DNA of 9,899 nt from Acidobacteriaceae bacterium (GTDB lineage: Bacteria; Acidobacteriota; Terriglobia; Terriglobales; Acidobacteriaceae), in contig JASHUF010000271.1 in assembly GCA_030040175.1 (NCBI GenBank), positions 1-9,899 of the forward strand, given 5' to 3'. The notes under the pieces are model-generated. The model had not been told where the DNA came from. It did no database searches and saw nothing but the letters and a program-made list of their open reading frames with translations. Position 1 is the first letter of the stretch. Each line of letters starts with the position of its first letter. A program made the position numbers and the translations under genes. Below, one piece after another: positions 1 to 6,332 of the stretch.

Positions 1-1408
1 CGCGCGCGTGGCGAATCTCCTCGGGCGAAGGACCGGGCGGCGGCGCGGGCGCGACGGGAGGCGCAACTTCCTGCGCGGGCGGAACGGCCGGAGGCGAATT
101 GGATTCAGGCGAGCCGGCGTTGGAGTAAGGCTGGCGCGCGGGCTTTGCGGAAGACGCCCCGGCGGGATTCGGTGTGGCGGGCTGAGCCGTACTCACGGGG
201 TTGGCCGGGCTCGCGCTCGCTGGAGGCGCGGACGGCTGCGGCGCGGGCGCGGTAACCGCCGGACTGGATGGCGCAGCGTTCGCGGCCACCTGCGTGCCCG
301 TCTTCTGCCCCGCGTGCATGGGGAAGAAGCGCGGCAGAAAAGCGAAAGCCGCGGCGATGGCGAGCACGGCAGCCAGCGCGCCCAAGCCGATCCATAAACC
401 GCGATGGCTTTTGGACTGGGGCGGCGCGGCGGCCACGGGAACGGGAGCGAATCCAGGCGTGGAACCGGGCGCGGGGCTAGGCGCGGGGCTGGGCTGAGGT
501 ACTGCGACAGGGCCCGGGGCAGGCTGGAACGCCGGCGCGGACAGGGGAACCGGAACTGCGGCAGCCGCCATAGCGGCAGGCGCGGCCGCGGCTTTCGGCT
601 GGTGCAGCGCTTTGAGCGCACTGCGAAACTCCTCCGCCGACTGGAAGCGCGCGCCCGGATCTTTGGCCATGGCGCGCAGCACGATGTCGTTCAGCTCGCG
701 CGAGAGCGAGGGGTTCCATTGCGCCGGGGGCGCGGGCGTCTCGTTGAGCTGCGCGTTGAGCACGCTATAGGAGGTCTCAGCCTGGAAGGGCTTGCGGCCG
801 GTGAGCATCTCGTAAAGCGTCACGCCGAAGGAATAGATGTCGCTGCGGCCATCCACCGTGCCCCCGCGCACCTGCTCGGGCGACATGTAATAGATGGAGC
901 CCATGGTGGTGCCGGGACGGGTGAGGTTCAGATCCTCAGTGGATTTGGCGATGCCGAAGTCCATCAGCTTGACCACGCCGTGGGTGGTGATCATGATGTT
1001 GGCCGGCTTGATGTCGCGATGAGTAACGCCCTTCTGGTGCGCGTAGCTGAGCGCGGCCAGCACCTGCAGCGAATAGTCGATGGCCTGCTCGAGGGGCAGG
1101 CGGCCCTGCATCTTGTCGAGCGGGTTGCCTTCGACGTACTCCATCACCATCACAAACTGGTTCTGAATCTGGAATGCGGTGCGCAGTTGCGTGATGTTGG
1201 GGTGGTCGAGGCCGGCGAGGGTGCGAATCTCCGCCATGAAGCGGGCCGCGAGTTCGGGCTGGGCGGCGAAGTCGGGAAGCAGAATCTTCATCGCCTCTTC
1301 CCGGTTGGAGATCACGCTGCGCACCTTGTAGACGCGGCCCATGCCGCCGGTGCCGAGTAGCGCCACGACCTCGTAGTCGCCGACGCGCTGACCAGTCTCC
1401 GCTGCCAT
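1..1408 (-). CDS. Hanks-type serine/threonine protein kinase, membrane-anchored (3' end cut off by window)
   Basis: Reading back from the ATG at 1408 gives 469 codons with no stop before the left edge, so the C-terminus is missing. An AGGAGG lies 7 bases before the ATG. The kinase domain (about residues 12-268) is complete: glycine loop GTGGMGRVY (19-27), ATP-anchoring Lys41 in AMKIL, catalytic loop HRDIKPAN (130-137, Asp132), DFG (150-152), and MSPEQ (175-179) as the APE equivalent. An Ala/Pro-rich linker (about 272-332) leads to one membrane helix (about 339-359) just after a basic stretch, then another Ala/Pro/Ser-rich region outside the membrane. This is the usual receptor layout: cytoplasmic kinase that phosphorylates Ser/Thr of target proteins, one membrane pass, periplasmic tail. 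The visible tail has no recognisable sensor domain, which could lie beyond the edge. A long plus-strand frame at 404-1360 is its antisense shadow. Family assignment is very secure; substrates and signal are unknown. Confidence 0.96.
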   Translation of the reverse strand, partial: MAAETGQRVGDYEVVALLGTGGMGRVYKVRSVISNREEAMKILLPDFAAQPELAARFMAEIRTLAGLDHPNITQLRTAFQIQNQFVMVMEYVEGNPLDKMQGRLPLEQAIDYSLQVLAALSYAHQKGVTHRDIKPANIMITTHGVVKLMDFGIAKSTEDLNLTRPGTTMGSIYYMSPEQVRGGTVDGRSDIYSFGVTLYEMLTGRKPFQAETSYSVLNAQLNETPAPPAQWNPSLSRELNDIVLRAMAKDPGARFQSAEEFRSALKALHQPKAAAAPAAMAAAAVPVPLSAPAFQPAPGPVAVPQPSPAPSPAPGSTPGFAPVPVAAAPPQSKSHRGLWIGLGALAAVLAIAAAFAFLPRFFPMHAGQKTGTQVAANAAPSSPAVTAPAPQPSAPPASASPANPVSTAQPATPNPAGASSAKPARQPYSNAGSPESNSPPAVPPAQEVAPPVAPAPPPGPSPEEIRHAR

Positions 1409-1651
1409 ACTGAGGCCTCCTCGGGGTAGAAGGAAAGATACCGGGAAAAACGGGCCCAAACGGATGGAGTGATCCGAGTCTACTCCTTTGCGGCAGGGGC
1501 GCGAAAGGAAAACCGGCGGTCAAGGCTAACCGTGGTTACGCCGGGCGGTCGCGGGGGCAAAATTTTCCTTGCGCAATCGGCCCGCCGGGTTGATGATGCC
1601 AACGACTCCCCGCAAGCAAGATTTTCGTACGCAACCACTTGAGGAGAATGT
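1409..1651. promoter_or_regulatory. divergent intergenic region between kinase and PEGA-protein genes
   Basis: This gap of 243 bases must hold the start signals of both diverging genes. Three things can be seen. The kinase Shine-Dalgarno (AGGAGG on the minus strand) is at 1416-1421. A short dyad, TAACC-GT-GGTTA, at 1527-1538 could be an operator, but it is small. A weak sigma70-like pair faces the PEGA gene: TTGCGC at 1569-1574 and GATGAT at 1592-1597, with a 17-base spacer. Only the ribosome site is convincing; the promoter and operator are guesses from pattern. Confidence 0.3.
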
Positions 1652-2602
1652 ATGCGTAACGTACTTCTTTCGGCTTGCTCGCTGCTGCTTTGCCCTTTGC
1701 TCGTTGCCCAACAAGCAAGCGCGCCTCCAACCCCGCCCCAACAGGCCCCGGCCCAAGCTTCTCCCTCCACGGCCTCCGTGCCAAAGTCCTCCGCAAACCC
1801 ATCCGGTCCGCCTCCGCCGCACACACTGCTCGACGGCACGCCTGTCAAACTGCGCTTGAGCCAGACGATTTCCTCAGCCGACGCGAAAGTGAACCAGGAA
1901 GTCCCTTTCGAAGTGGTGGAAGACGTCGAGGTGGATGACGTGGTTATTCTCCCCAAGGGCGCCACGGCCATCGGCGTTGTCACAGAGGCCGAGCCCAAAA
2001 GGCACATGGGACGCGGTGGAAAGCTGAACGTCAATATCAGTTATGCCCGCCTTGCCGATAACGAAAAAGCCGCACTGCGGGCGGCGAAGGACACGCAGGG
2101 CGGCGGCCATGTGGGTGCGATGACCGGAGCCATGGTGGCCACGGCGATCGTGTTCTTTCCGGCCGCGCCGCTGTTCCTGTTTATGAAAGGCAAGGACATC
2201 ACCATCCCCCAGGGAACCGAGATCACGGCCTTCGTGGATGGCGACATGCACCTGGATATGGCGAGGTTCGGCGCTGCGCCGCCGGCGCTCGCGAATTCTT
2301 CTCCGGCAGCCCCGGCCGCAGCGAGCCTGACCGTCGATTCAACCCCGCCCGGCGCTGACATCGACGTCGATGGCGCGTTTGTCGGGAACACGCCGTCGAC
2401 AGTCAGCGTCACCTCTGGGAGCCACGAGGTGACAGTAAGCAAGAAGGGGTTCACTGACTGGACGCGCAAACTGAACGTTACGGGCGGAAGCGTGCATCTG
2501 AGCGCAGAACTGGAGGCCGCGCCTGCTCCGCAGTCGCCAGCCCTTCAGCAGCCGGCATCGCCTCAACCGGCAACGCCTCAGGCCGCGCCCACGCCGCAGT
2601 AG
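1652..2602 (+). CDS. secreted PEGA-domain protein
   Basis: This 316-residue protein starts at an ATG with GAGGAG five bases upstream. The first 20 residues form a hydrophobic signal peptide ending in LLVAQ. A low-complexity Pro/Ala/Gln/Ser stretch (about 21-57) follows. Residues about 58-200 form a beta-rich domain with a hydrophobic, glycine-rich segment (about 150-178, containing FFPAAPLFLFMKG) that could be a hairpin or membrane-associated loop. Residues about 224-288 match the PEGA repeat: an SLTVDSTPPGADIDVDG start, then FVGNTPSTVSV, then GSHEVTVSKKGF. The C-terminal tail is again Pro/Gln/Ala-rich. PEGA domains are small extracytoplasmic beta folds found in surface and sensory proteins; their ligands are mostly unknown. 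Such proteins are often near Ser/Thr kinases, as here, where the kinase diverges from it, but a functional link is only inferred. The next gene follows after 64 bases on the same strand and may share a transcript. Confidence 0.85.
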   Translation: MRNVLLSACSLLLCPLLVAQQASAPPTPPQQAPAQASPSTASVPKSSANPSGPPPPHTLLDGTPVKLRLSQTISSADAKVNQEVPFEVVEDVEVDDVVILPKGATAIGVVTEAEPKRHMGRGGKLNVNISYARLADNEKAALRAAKDTQGGGHVGAMTGAMVATAIVFFPAAPLFLFMKGKDITIPQGTEITAFVDGDMHLDMARFGAAPPALANSSPAAPAAASLTVDSTPPGADIDVDGAFVGNTPSTVSVTSGSHEVTVSKKGFTDWTRKLNVTGGSVHLSAELEAAPAPQSPALQQPASPQPATPQAAPTPQ

Positions 2603-2666
2603 CGCTCCCACCACTCCGGGCATCGGAGCCGGGCACGGATGGTACCTTGGTTGCGGACGGCTCCCG

Positions 2667-3656
2667 ATGAACCGACGCACGCGCAACACGCTCCTAATTG
2701 CAGCCGCGGTCCTGGTCTTGCTGGCCCTGGCCGTGGTTCTGCGCTCGAAGGCTCCGCCGGAGGCAGCGCGGCTGCTGCCCGAGTCCGACGGCATCGTCTA
2801 CATCAATCTCAAGCCCATCCGCAGCTTCTTCCGCAAGGTGAAGACGCCGGAGCGCGCGCCCGATTACCAGCAGTTTGTGGACGCGACCGGCATCGACTGG
2901 GAACAGGACCTCGACCAGGTGGCGATCGCGCTGCACCGCATGCCCGACCCCAACGGACCCAACGGACAGGTGGCGTACTCGCTGGTGCTCACCGGGCGGG
3001 TCACGGGCAAGAAGCTGAACGCGTGGCTCGAGGGCCACGCCGCCACGCGCGAGAGCTACGCCGGGAAGACCATCTATAACATTCCCTCGGAGGGGCGCAC
3101 GGTGCGCGTGGCGCAGATCGGCTACGACATGCTCGCGGTCTCGAACTATCCTACGCCGGAGATGATTCACTCCATCATCGACCGGCACCGCACGGCCGCG
3201 CTGCCCTTTGCCGGCTCGTCGCTGCTGGCTGCGCACTACCACGAGGTGCCGCTGCTCTCCGTGGCCTGGGGCGTGGGCCAGATCGGATTGCCGTTTTCCG
3301 AGAGCGGCGCCATTCGCGTCTTCGGCTTCTCCCTGCCGCTCCAGCCGGATTCGACCATTATTGCCAGCGTGGCGCCCGCGCTGCCGGTTCCGGGCGCGCT
3401 GGGCGCACTGCGGATGAAGGTGGAGGAGATTGCGCCCACCGAGCAGACCGCGGTAAGCCAGGCCGCCGACCTGGCTACGCTGGTGACGCTGGCGCGCGGC
3501 CTGGCCGCGCCTCTGGGCGACAACACGGTCAACAAAGGCCTGAAGGAGCTGCTGAAAACCGCCGAAGTCACGCAGCGTCGCGACCATGTCATCGTGACCG
3601 CCACGCTGCCGGCGAGTTTTCTGGCCGATGTCGCGGAGGGCAAAGTGTCGGAGTGA
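2667..3656 (+). CDS. membrane-anchored protein of unknown function
   Basis: I do not recognise a named family for this 329-residue protein. Four basic residues near the N-terminus (MNRRTRNTLL) are followed by one hydrophobic helix (about 8-25) and no clear cleavage site, so it is probably a signal anchor with the rest in the periplasm. The body is a mixed alpha/beta domain without Cys; the stretch LLPESDGIVYINLKPIRSFF (36-55) looks like a conserved core. No catalytic motif is evident. The ATG at 2667 lacks a good Shine-Dalgarno (only GCGGACGG nearby), so expression may depend on the upstream PEGA gene 64 bases away. The ATG at 2639 is in another frame. Codon bias and continuous frame make it a real gene. 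Its TGA stop is the first part of the 9-base tandem array described separately. Confidence 0.8.
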   Translation: MNRRTRNTLLIAAAVLVLLALAVVLRSKAPPEAARLLPESDGIVYINLKPIRSFFRKVKTPERAPDYQQFVDATGIDWEQDLDQVAIALHRMPDPNGPNGQVAYSLVLTGRVTGKKLNAWLEGHAATRESYAGKTIYNIPSEGRTVRVAQIGYDMLAVSNYPTPEMIHSIIDRHRTAALPFAGSSLLAAHYHEVPLLSVAWGVGQIGLPFSESGAIRVFGFSLPLQPDSTIIASVAPALPVPGALGALRMKVEEIAPTEQTAVSQAADLATLVTLARGLAAPLGDNTVNKGLKELLKTAEVTQRRDHVIVTATLPASFLADVAEGKVSE

Positions 3657-3706
3657 GCGCTGTGAGCGCTGTTAGCGGTGCTAGCGGAGTTGGCGGTGTT
3701 ACAGCG
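3653..3706 (+). repeat. degenerate 9-base tandem array, left copy
   Basis: Six consecutive units of nine bases can be lined up: GTGAGCGCT, GTGAGCGCT, GTTAGCGGT, GCTAGCGGA, GTTGGCGGT and GTTACAGCG. The first two are identical and the rest drift, roughly around G-T-T-A-G-C-G-G-T. The array begins on the last base of the penultimate codon of the 2667-3656 gene, so the first unit supplies its TGA stop. It runs into the left arm of the palindrome at 3703. A matching array in the opposite orientation lies at 3884-3927. The periodicity is read directly; origin and role are unknown. Confidence 0.75.
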
Positions 3707-3812
3707 TTTTCGGTTCAAGTTTTGACAAGGTCGATGCTGCCGAGTGGCTCTTTCCTCAAGAAAGAGCCACGTTGCATAATCCCGGCTTGTCAACATGTGA
3801 ACCGAAAACGCT
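3703..3812. repeat. 110-base palindromic element (REP- or MITE-like)
   Basis: The outer arms AGCGTTTTCGGTTCA (3703-3717) and its exact reverse complement (3798-3812) are perfect over 15 bases. After four unpaired bases on each side the arms resume as TTGACAAG (3722-3729) against CTTGTCAA (3786-3793). The centre holds a separate perfect 11-bp hairpin at 3744-3770. No protein is encoded. The size, symmetry and position between convergent genes resemble a BIME/REP-type element or a small non-autonomous element. It could also form a structured RNA or a two-way terminator, but there is no U-run on either side. No copy elsewhere in the window was seen. Confidence 0.75.
3744..3770. other. perfect hairpin at the centre of the palindrome
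   Basis: GTGGCTCTTTC (3744-3754) pairs exactly with GAAAGAGCCAC (3760-3770) around a five-base CTCAA loop. Read in either direction it is not followed by a T-run, so it is not a standard intrinsic terminator, although it could slow polymerase between the two convergent genes. Confidence 0.7.
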
Positions 3813-3883
3813 CTAGCGGAGGGAGAGAAGCTGCCCGGAGTGCACAGAAAGCCAAGCAGAGTACGAGGTAAATCCAACTCCGC

Positions 3884-3927
3884 GCGCGCAGCGCGGCTGA
3901 CGCCGCTGACACCGCTAGCTCCGCTTA
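3884..3927 (-). repeat. degenerate 9-base tandem array, right copy (inverted)
   Basis: On the minus strand, immediately after the TAA stop of the GH5 gene, the sequence reads GCGGA, GCTAGCGGT, GTCAGCGGC, GTCAGCCGC, GCTGCGCGC. These are the same kind of 9-base units as in the left array, and GCTAGCGG is shared exactly. A further 10-base word, GCGGAGTTGG, occurs in the left array at 3684-3693 and inverted here at 3874-3883. The two arrays therefore face each other around the palindrome. Confidence 0.65.
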
Positions 3928-5085
3928 TGGCATCTTGAGCCCCAGCGCTTCGACCGTCTGCGGATCGACCACCGATTTGCCGTCCTTGTCGCGCACGGCT
4001 ACGCCGAAGCCGTTGTGGTAATCCCACATGGCCCAGCCAATGCCGTCGGCCTCGAGCGCGGTGCGCACGTCGCGGATCCAATTGGTGCGCGAGACCGGAT
4101 CGGCCACCGCGCGATAGGCGCCGAATTCATTGCAGAGGAGCGGGACGCGATTGGCCTGCGCCCACGCCGCGGCCTCGTCGATCAGGCGCTGAATGTGACC
4201 GGCGTTCCAGTTGTTGAGCCAGTAATTCTCCAGTTGAAAACGGTCCGCCGGGTCCGGAATCTCCTTGAGCAGTTCCTGCATGGAGCTGGCGGTGGGCGGG
4301 TAGGGGATGCCGTGCTCGTAGCGCCACCACCCCGTGCTCCAGGTTGCGCCCTGATGCGTGAACTCGTGCGGATCGTAGAAGTGGAAGTTGTAAATTACGT
4401 TGCCGTCGTCGAGCGGATGCAGGCTGAGCAGGTCGACGATGTCAGAGTAATTGGGACCGGTGGCAATGATGGTGTTGTTGGGAGCGGCCTCGCGGATGGC
4501 CGCGGCTACGCGCGCCTGAATGCCGGCCCAGCGGTAGGGGTCGTTCACCTCAGGCTCATTAAGAATTTCAAAGAAGACGCTGCCGGGATCGCGGCCGGCG
4601 TAATGCGCGGCCAGCTTGCGCCACAGGGCGACGAGGCGATCGACGGCGGCGTTGTCAGTGCGCAGCTGCTGCTTGTAGCTGTCTTCCGGGTGCAGGTCGA
4701 TGGTGACCGCCATGCCATCGGCGAGGATCAAATCCACGGCGCCATCGAGCCGCGCGACAAAATCGACGTTAAGGCCGTCGGCGCCGCGCGGGTACTGCTC
4801 GAGCGGAACGGCGTCGATGCTCAGGCGCACGTTGTCGAAGCCGAGCCTGGCCATGGCCGCGATGTCGTCCGGGGTGATCTCGGTGTCAGTGTGCCGGGCG
4901 GAGTAATCGCCGGGATTTTGCGAGAACCAGTGCGAAGCATTGATGCCGCGCCGGAGGTGCTGGCGGGCGCGGGCAAAGGCGATCTGGAGGCCGGCGGCGC
5001 GATCCGGCGGCGCGGCCTGGTCCTGCGCGCGGGCGCAGACTGCCATGCCAAGCAAAGCCGCCGCCAGGCAGCCCCGGGAAAACAC
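3925..5085 (-). CDS. secreted glycoside hydrolase family 5 (cellulase-type endoglucanase)
   Basis: The protein has 386 residues: a signal peptide (1-20, cleavage after ARA) and one (beta/alpha)8 catalytic domain filling the rest; no carbohydrate-binding module is seen. GH5 landmarks: RRGINASHWF near the first strand, VRLSID (86-91, Arg87), IDLHPED (129-135), the acid/base motif FFEILNEPE with Glu177, YNFHFYDPHEF (232-242; His235 and Tyr237), the nucleophile Glu320 in LLCNEFGAYR, and a late Trp (WAMWDY, 351-356) that usually lines the sugar site. Enzymes of this family cleave beta-1,4-linked glucans, mannans or related glycosides with retention of configuration; the exact substrate cannot be told from this sequence, although the layout is typical of family A cellulases. 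The start is GTG at 5085: GGAGGG ends 7 bases before it, while the nearby ATG at 5092 touches that site and is out of frame. It would act in the periplasm or outside the cell. Confidence 0.93.
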   Translation of the reverse strand: MFSRGCLAAALLGMAVCARAQDQAAPPDRAAGLQIAFARARQHLRRGINASHWFSQNPGDYSARHTDTEITPDDIAAMARLGFDNVRLSIDAVPLEQYPRGADGLNVDFVARLDGAVDLILADGMAVTIDLHPEDSYKQQLRTDNAAVDRLVALWRKLAAHYAGRDPGSVFFEILNEPEVNDPYRWAGIQARVAAAIREAAPNNTIIATGPNYSDIVDLLSLHPLDDGNVIYNFHFYDPHEFTHQGATWSTGWWRYEHGIPYPPTASSMQELLKEIPDPADRFQLENYWLNNWNAGHIQRLIDEAAAWAQANRVPLLCNEFGAYRAVADPVSRTNWIRDVRTALEADGIGWAMWDYHNGFGVAVRDKDGKSVVDPQTVEALGLKMP

Positions 5086-5092
5086 GCGCCAT

Positions 5093-5098
5093 CCCTCC
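5093..5098 (-). promoter_or_regulatory. ribosome binding site that fixes the GH5 start
   Basis: On the minus strand GGAGGG is followed by seven bases and then GTG (5085). An ATG sits directly against the same site, with no spacer, and opens a different frame, so it is not the start. This supports GTG initiation. Confidence 0.7.
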
Positions 5099-5222
5099 GT
5101 TTCAGCCCCCTTCTACACCGATGGAATCTCTCGCAGGTAATCGGAACCAGTGCCCACCATAACACCCGAAGCGAGAATCGGCCTTGCTTATCGCTCCGGA
5201 ACAGCTTAAGAATGGACCCATC

Positions 5223-5278
5223 AAGGAAGGAAAGCAAGGTAAGGAAAGCAAGGAAGGAAAACAGGAAAGGAAAGCAGG
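5223..5278 (+). repeat. purine-rich tandem repeat, about 13-base unit
   Basis: AAGGAAAGCAAGG occurs exactly at 5227-5239 and 5241-5253 (period 14), followed by two degraded copies, AAGGAAAACAGG (5254-5265) and AAGGAAAGCAGG (5267-5278). Only C and T interruptions at 5235, 5240, 5249, 5262 and 5275 break the purine run. Spacings of 14 and 13 bases do not keep a reading frame, so this is more likely leader DNA than coding. It lies in the 198-base gap between the diverging GH5 gene and the secreted protein at 5284, ending six bases before that gene, and gives several AGGA-like sites on its mRNA. Confidence 0.7.
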
Positions 5279-5283
5279 CTCGC

Positions 5284-6276
5284 ATGGGTCGATTGCCGTT
5301 TCCCCGGGCACCATTCCCCCGGGTCTTGAAGATTTGGCAGCGCATTCAGCTCTTTCAACTTTTCACCCTTCTGGCCGCGGCGTGCTGCGCCGGCTCTCTT
5401 TTGACCGCGCAGGTCAAGGCACAGGAGTCCGCACCGCCCGGTCCGCAGGCGGCGATCCAGCCGGCGCCCGCGGGTCCAACGACGCCAACAGCCGGTCCCG
5501 TTCCTGACGATGCGTGGCTCAGGAAGGCCGGCAGCCTCTACTACTCGACTGCAAAGTCCGGACTGGGCGGATTCGACTGCGCCGTCCATCCCGACTGGCG
5601 TGCGCTCTTTTCGAGCGCCAATGCAGGCTCACCGGTGAACGCAGACGACGCCCGCATTCTTCTGCTCGAAAGCGTGAAAATCAACCTGCACGCGCACCTG
5701 GAGGGAGGCTCCACGCTCGAGTGGACCTCGGACGCGAGCACGGCCCAGCCGCTCGACCAGGATTCGGCTACGCTGCTCAAGAAGATGCGCGAGGTTACGG
5801 AACAGACGCTCGAGGGCTTTCTGCAGTTCTGGACTCCGTTTGTCGACGGCTCGGTGGTACCCGCATCGGCAGACGGGCTCACCATCACCCACACCGGGAG
5901 CGTGAACACGATCCATGCGCAGGACAGCGATACCGCGCTGACCGAGACCTTCTCCAACGACATGCTGCTCGAGCATTTCGACGTGGACCAGAACGGCATC
6001 TCCATCAAGTTCCAGCCGGCCTACAAACCCACCGGGCAAGGATTGCTGGTGAAGAGCTTCCAGGCGCAGGTGCAGCCGGCAGGCGTGCCGCCGGAGCAGG
6101 CCCAGGAGATGCACGTCGAGATCGAATACCAGACGCTCGAGGGATTTCCCATTCCTTCGCGCCTCAATATGGAGATGACGAACACGGGAAACTTCAATTT
6201 CACTCTGGATGGCTGCACCGTGAGCCGGCTGCAGAAGCCCGAGCCGGCAAACGTGGTCAAGCCCGCGCTGCAATAA
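5284..6276 (+). CDS. secreted protein of unknown function
   Basis: I do not recognise this 330-residue protein. A basic N-terminus and hydrophobic segment (about 21-40) make a signal peptide; cleavage is plausible after AQ at 43 or 47. The cysteines at 34-35 give only a poor lipobox. A Pro/Ala/Gly spacer (about 48-74) precedes a domain starting DDAWLRKAGSLYYS. That domain has an amphipathic helical stretch (about 159-182), many alternating beta-type strands and two cysteines (C99 and C311) that could pair. The mix of helices and a large sheet suggests a periplasmic lipid- or ligand-binding fold, but this is speculative. The start is uncertain: an in-frame ATG at 5212 would add 24 residues, mostly Lys/Arg, encoded by the purine repeat; it has no ribosome site, and a signal peptide fits 5284 better. 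A long in-frame extension back to 4015 is antisense to the GH5 gene and not real. Confidence 0.8.
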   Translation: MGRLPFPRAPFPRVLKIWQRIQLFQLFTLLAAACCAGSLLTAQVKAQESAPPGPQAAIQPAPAGPTTPTAGPVPDDAWLRKAGSLYYSTAKSGLGGFDCAVHPDWRALFSSANAGSPVNADDARILLLESVKINLHAHLEGGSTLEWTSDASTAQPLDQDSATLLKKMREVTEQTLEGFLQFWTPFVDGSVVPASADGLTITHTGSVNTIHAQDSDTALTETFSNDMLLEHFDVDQNGISIKFQPAYKPTGQGLLVKSFQAQVQPAGVPPEQAQEMHVEIEYQTLEGFPIPSRLNMEMTNTGNFNFTLDGCTVSRLQKPEPANVVKPALQ

Positions 6277-6279
6277 GAA

Positions 6280-6303
6280 CGGCTCCCGGGGGTGCGGGAG
6301 CCG
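6280..6303. terminator. GC-rich hairpin between convergent genes
   Basis: CGGCTCCCG (6280-6288) pairs with CGGGAGCCG (6295-6303) around a six-base loop. It begins three bases after the stop of the 5284 gene and lies between that gene and the converging M23 peptidase gene. No T-run follows on the plus strand; on the minus strand TTCTTATT follows, so it may serve best for the M23 transcript or act in both directions. Confidence 0.6.
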
Positions 6304-6332
6304 CCTGGCTTATCAGAGAAAGTCTGACGGGA

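Noticed and set aside
404..1360. Long plus-strand open frame of 318 codons
   Set aside because: It is antisense to the kinase, which shows every catalytic motif; the frame reflects GC-rich codon bias.
3722..3750. TTGACA in the palindrome as a -35 box
   Set aside because: No -10-like hexamer lies 16-18 bases downstream in either orientation; the word is part of the inverted repeat.
3653..3927. CRISPR array
   Set aside because: Units are 9 bases with no spacers, and no cas gene is present.
3236..4081. Minus-strand frame of 281 codons spanning the convergent gap
   Set aside because: It overlaps two better genes and its Ser/Ala-rich parts are translations of the 9-base repeats.
4015..5283. Apparent 5' extension of the secreted protein gene across the GH5 region
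   Set aside because: It runs antisense to a complete GH5 enzyme with both catalytic glutamates, has no signal peptide at its start, and the ATG at 5284 gives a normal secreted protein.
5212..5283. Alternative N-terminus rich in Lys/Arg for the secreted protein
   Set aside because: It is encoded by a tandem repeat whose period does not keep frame, and it lacks a ribosome site; kept only as a low-probability option.
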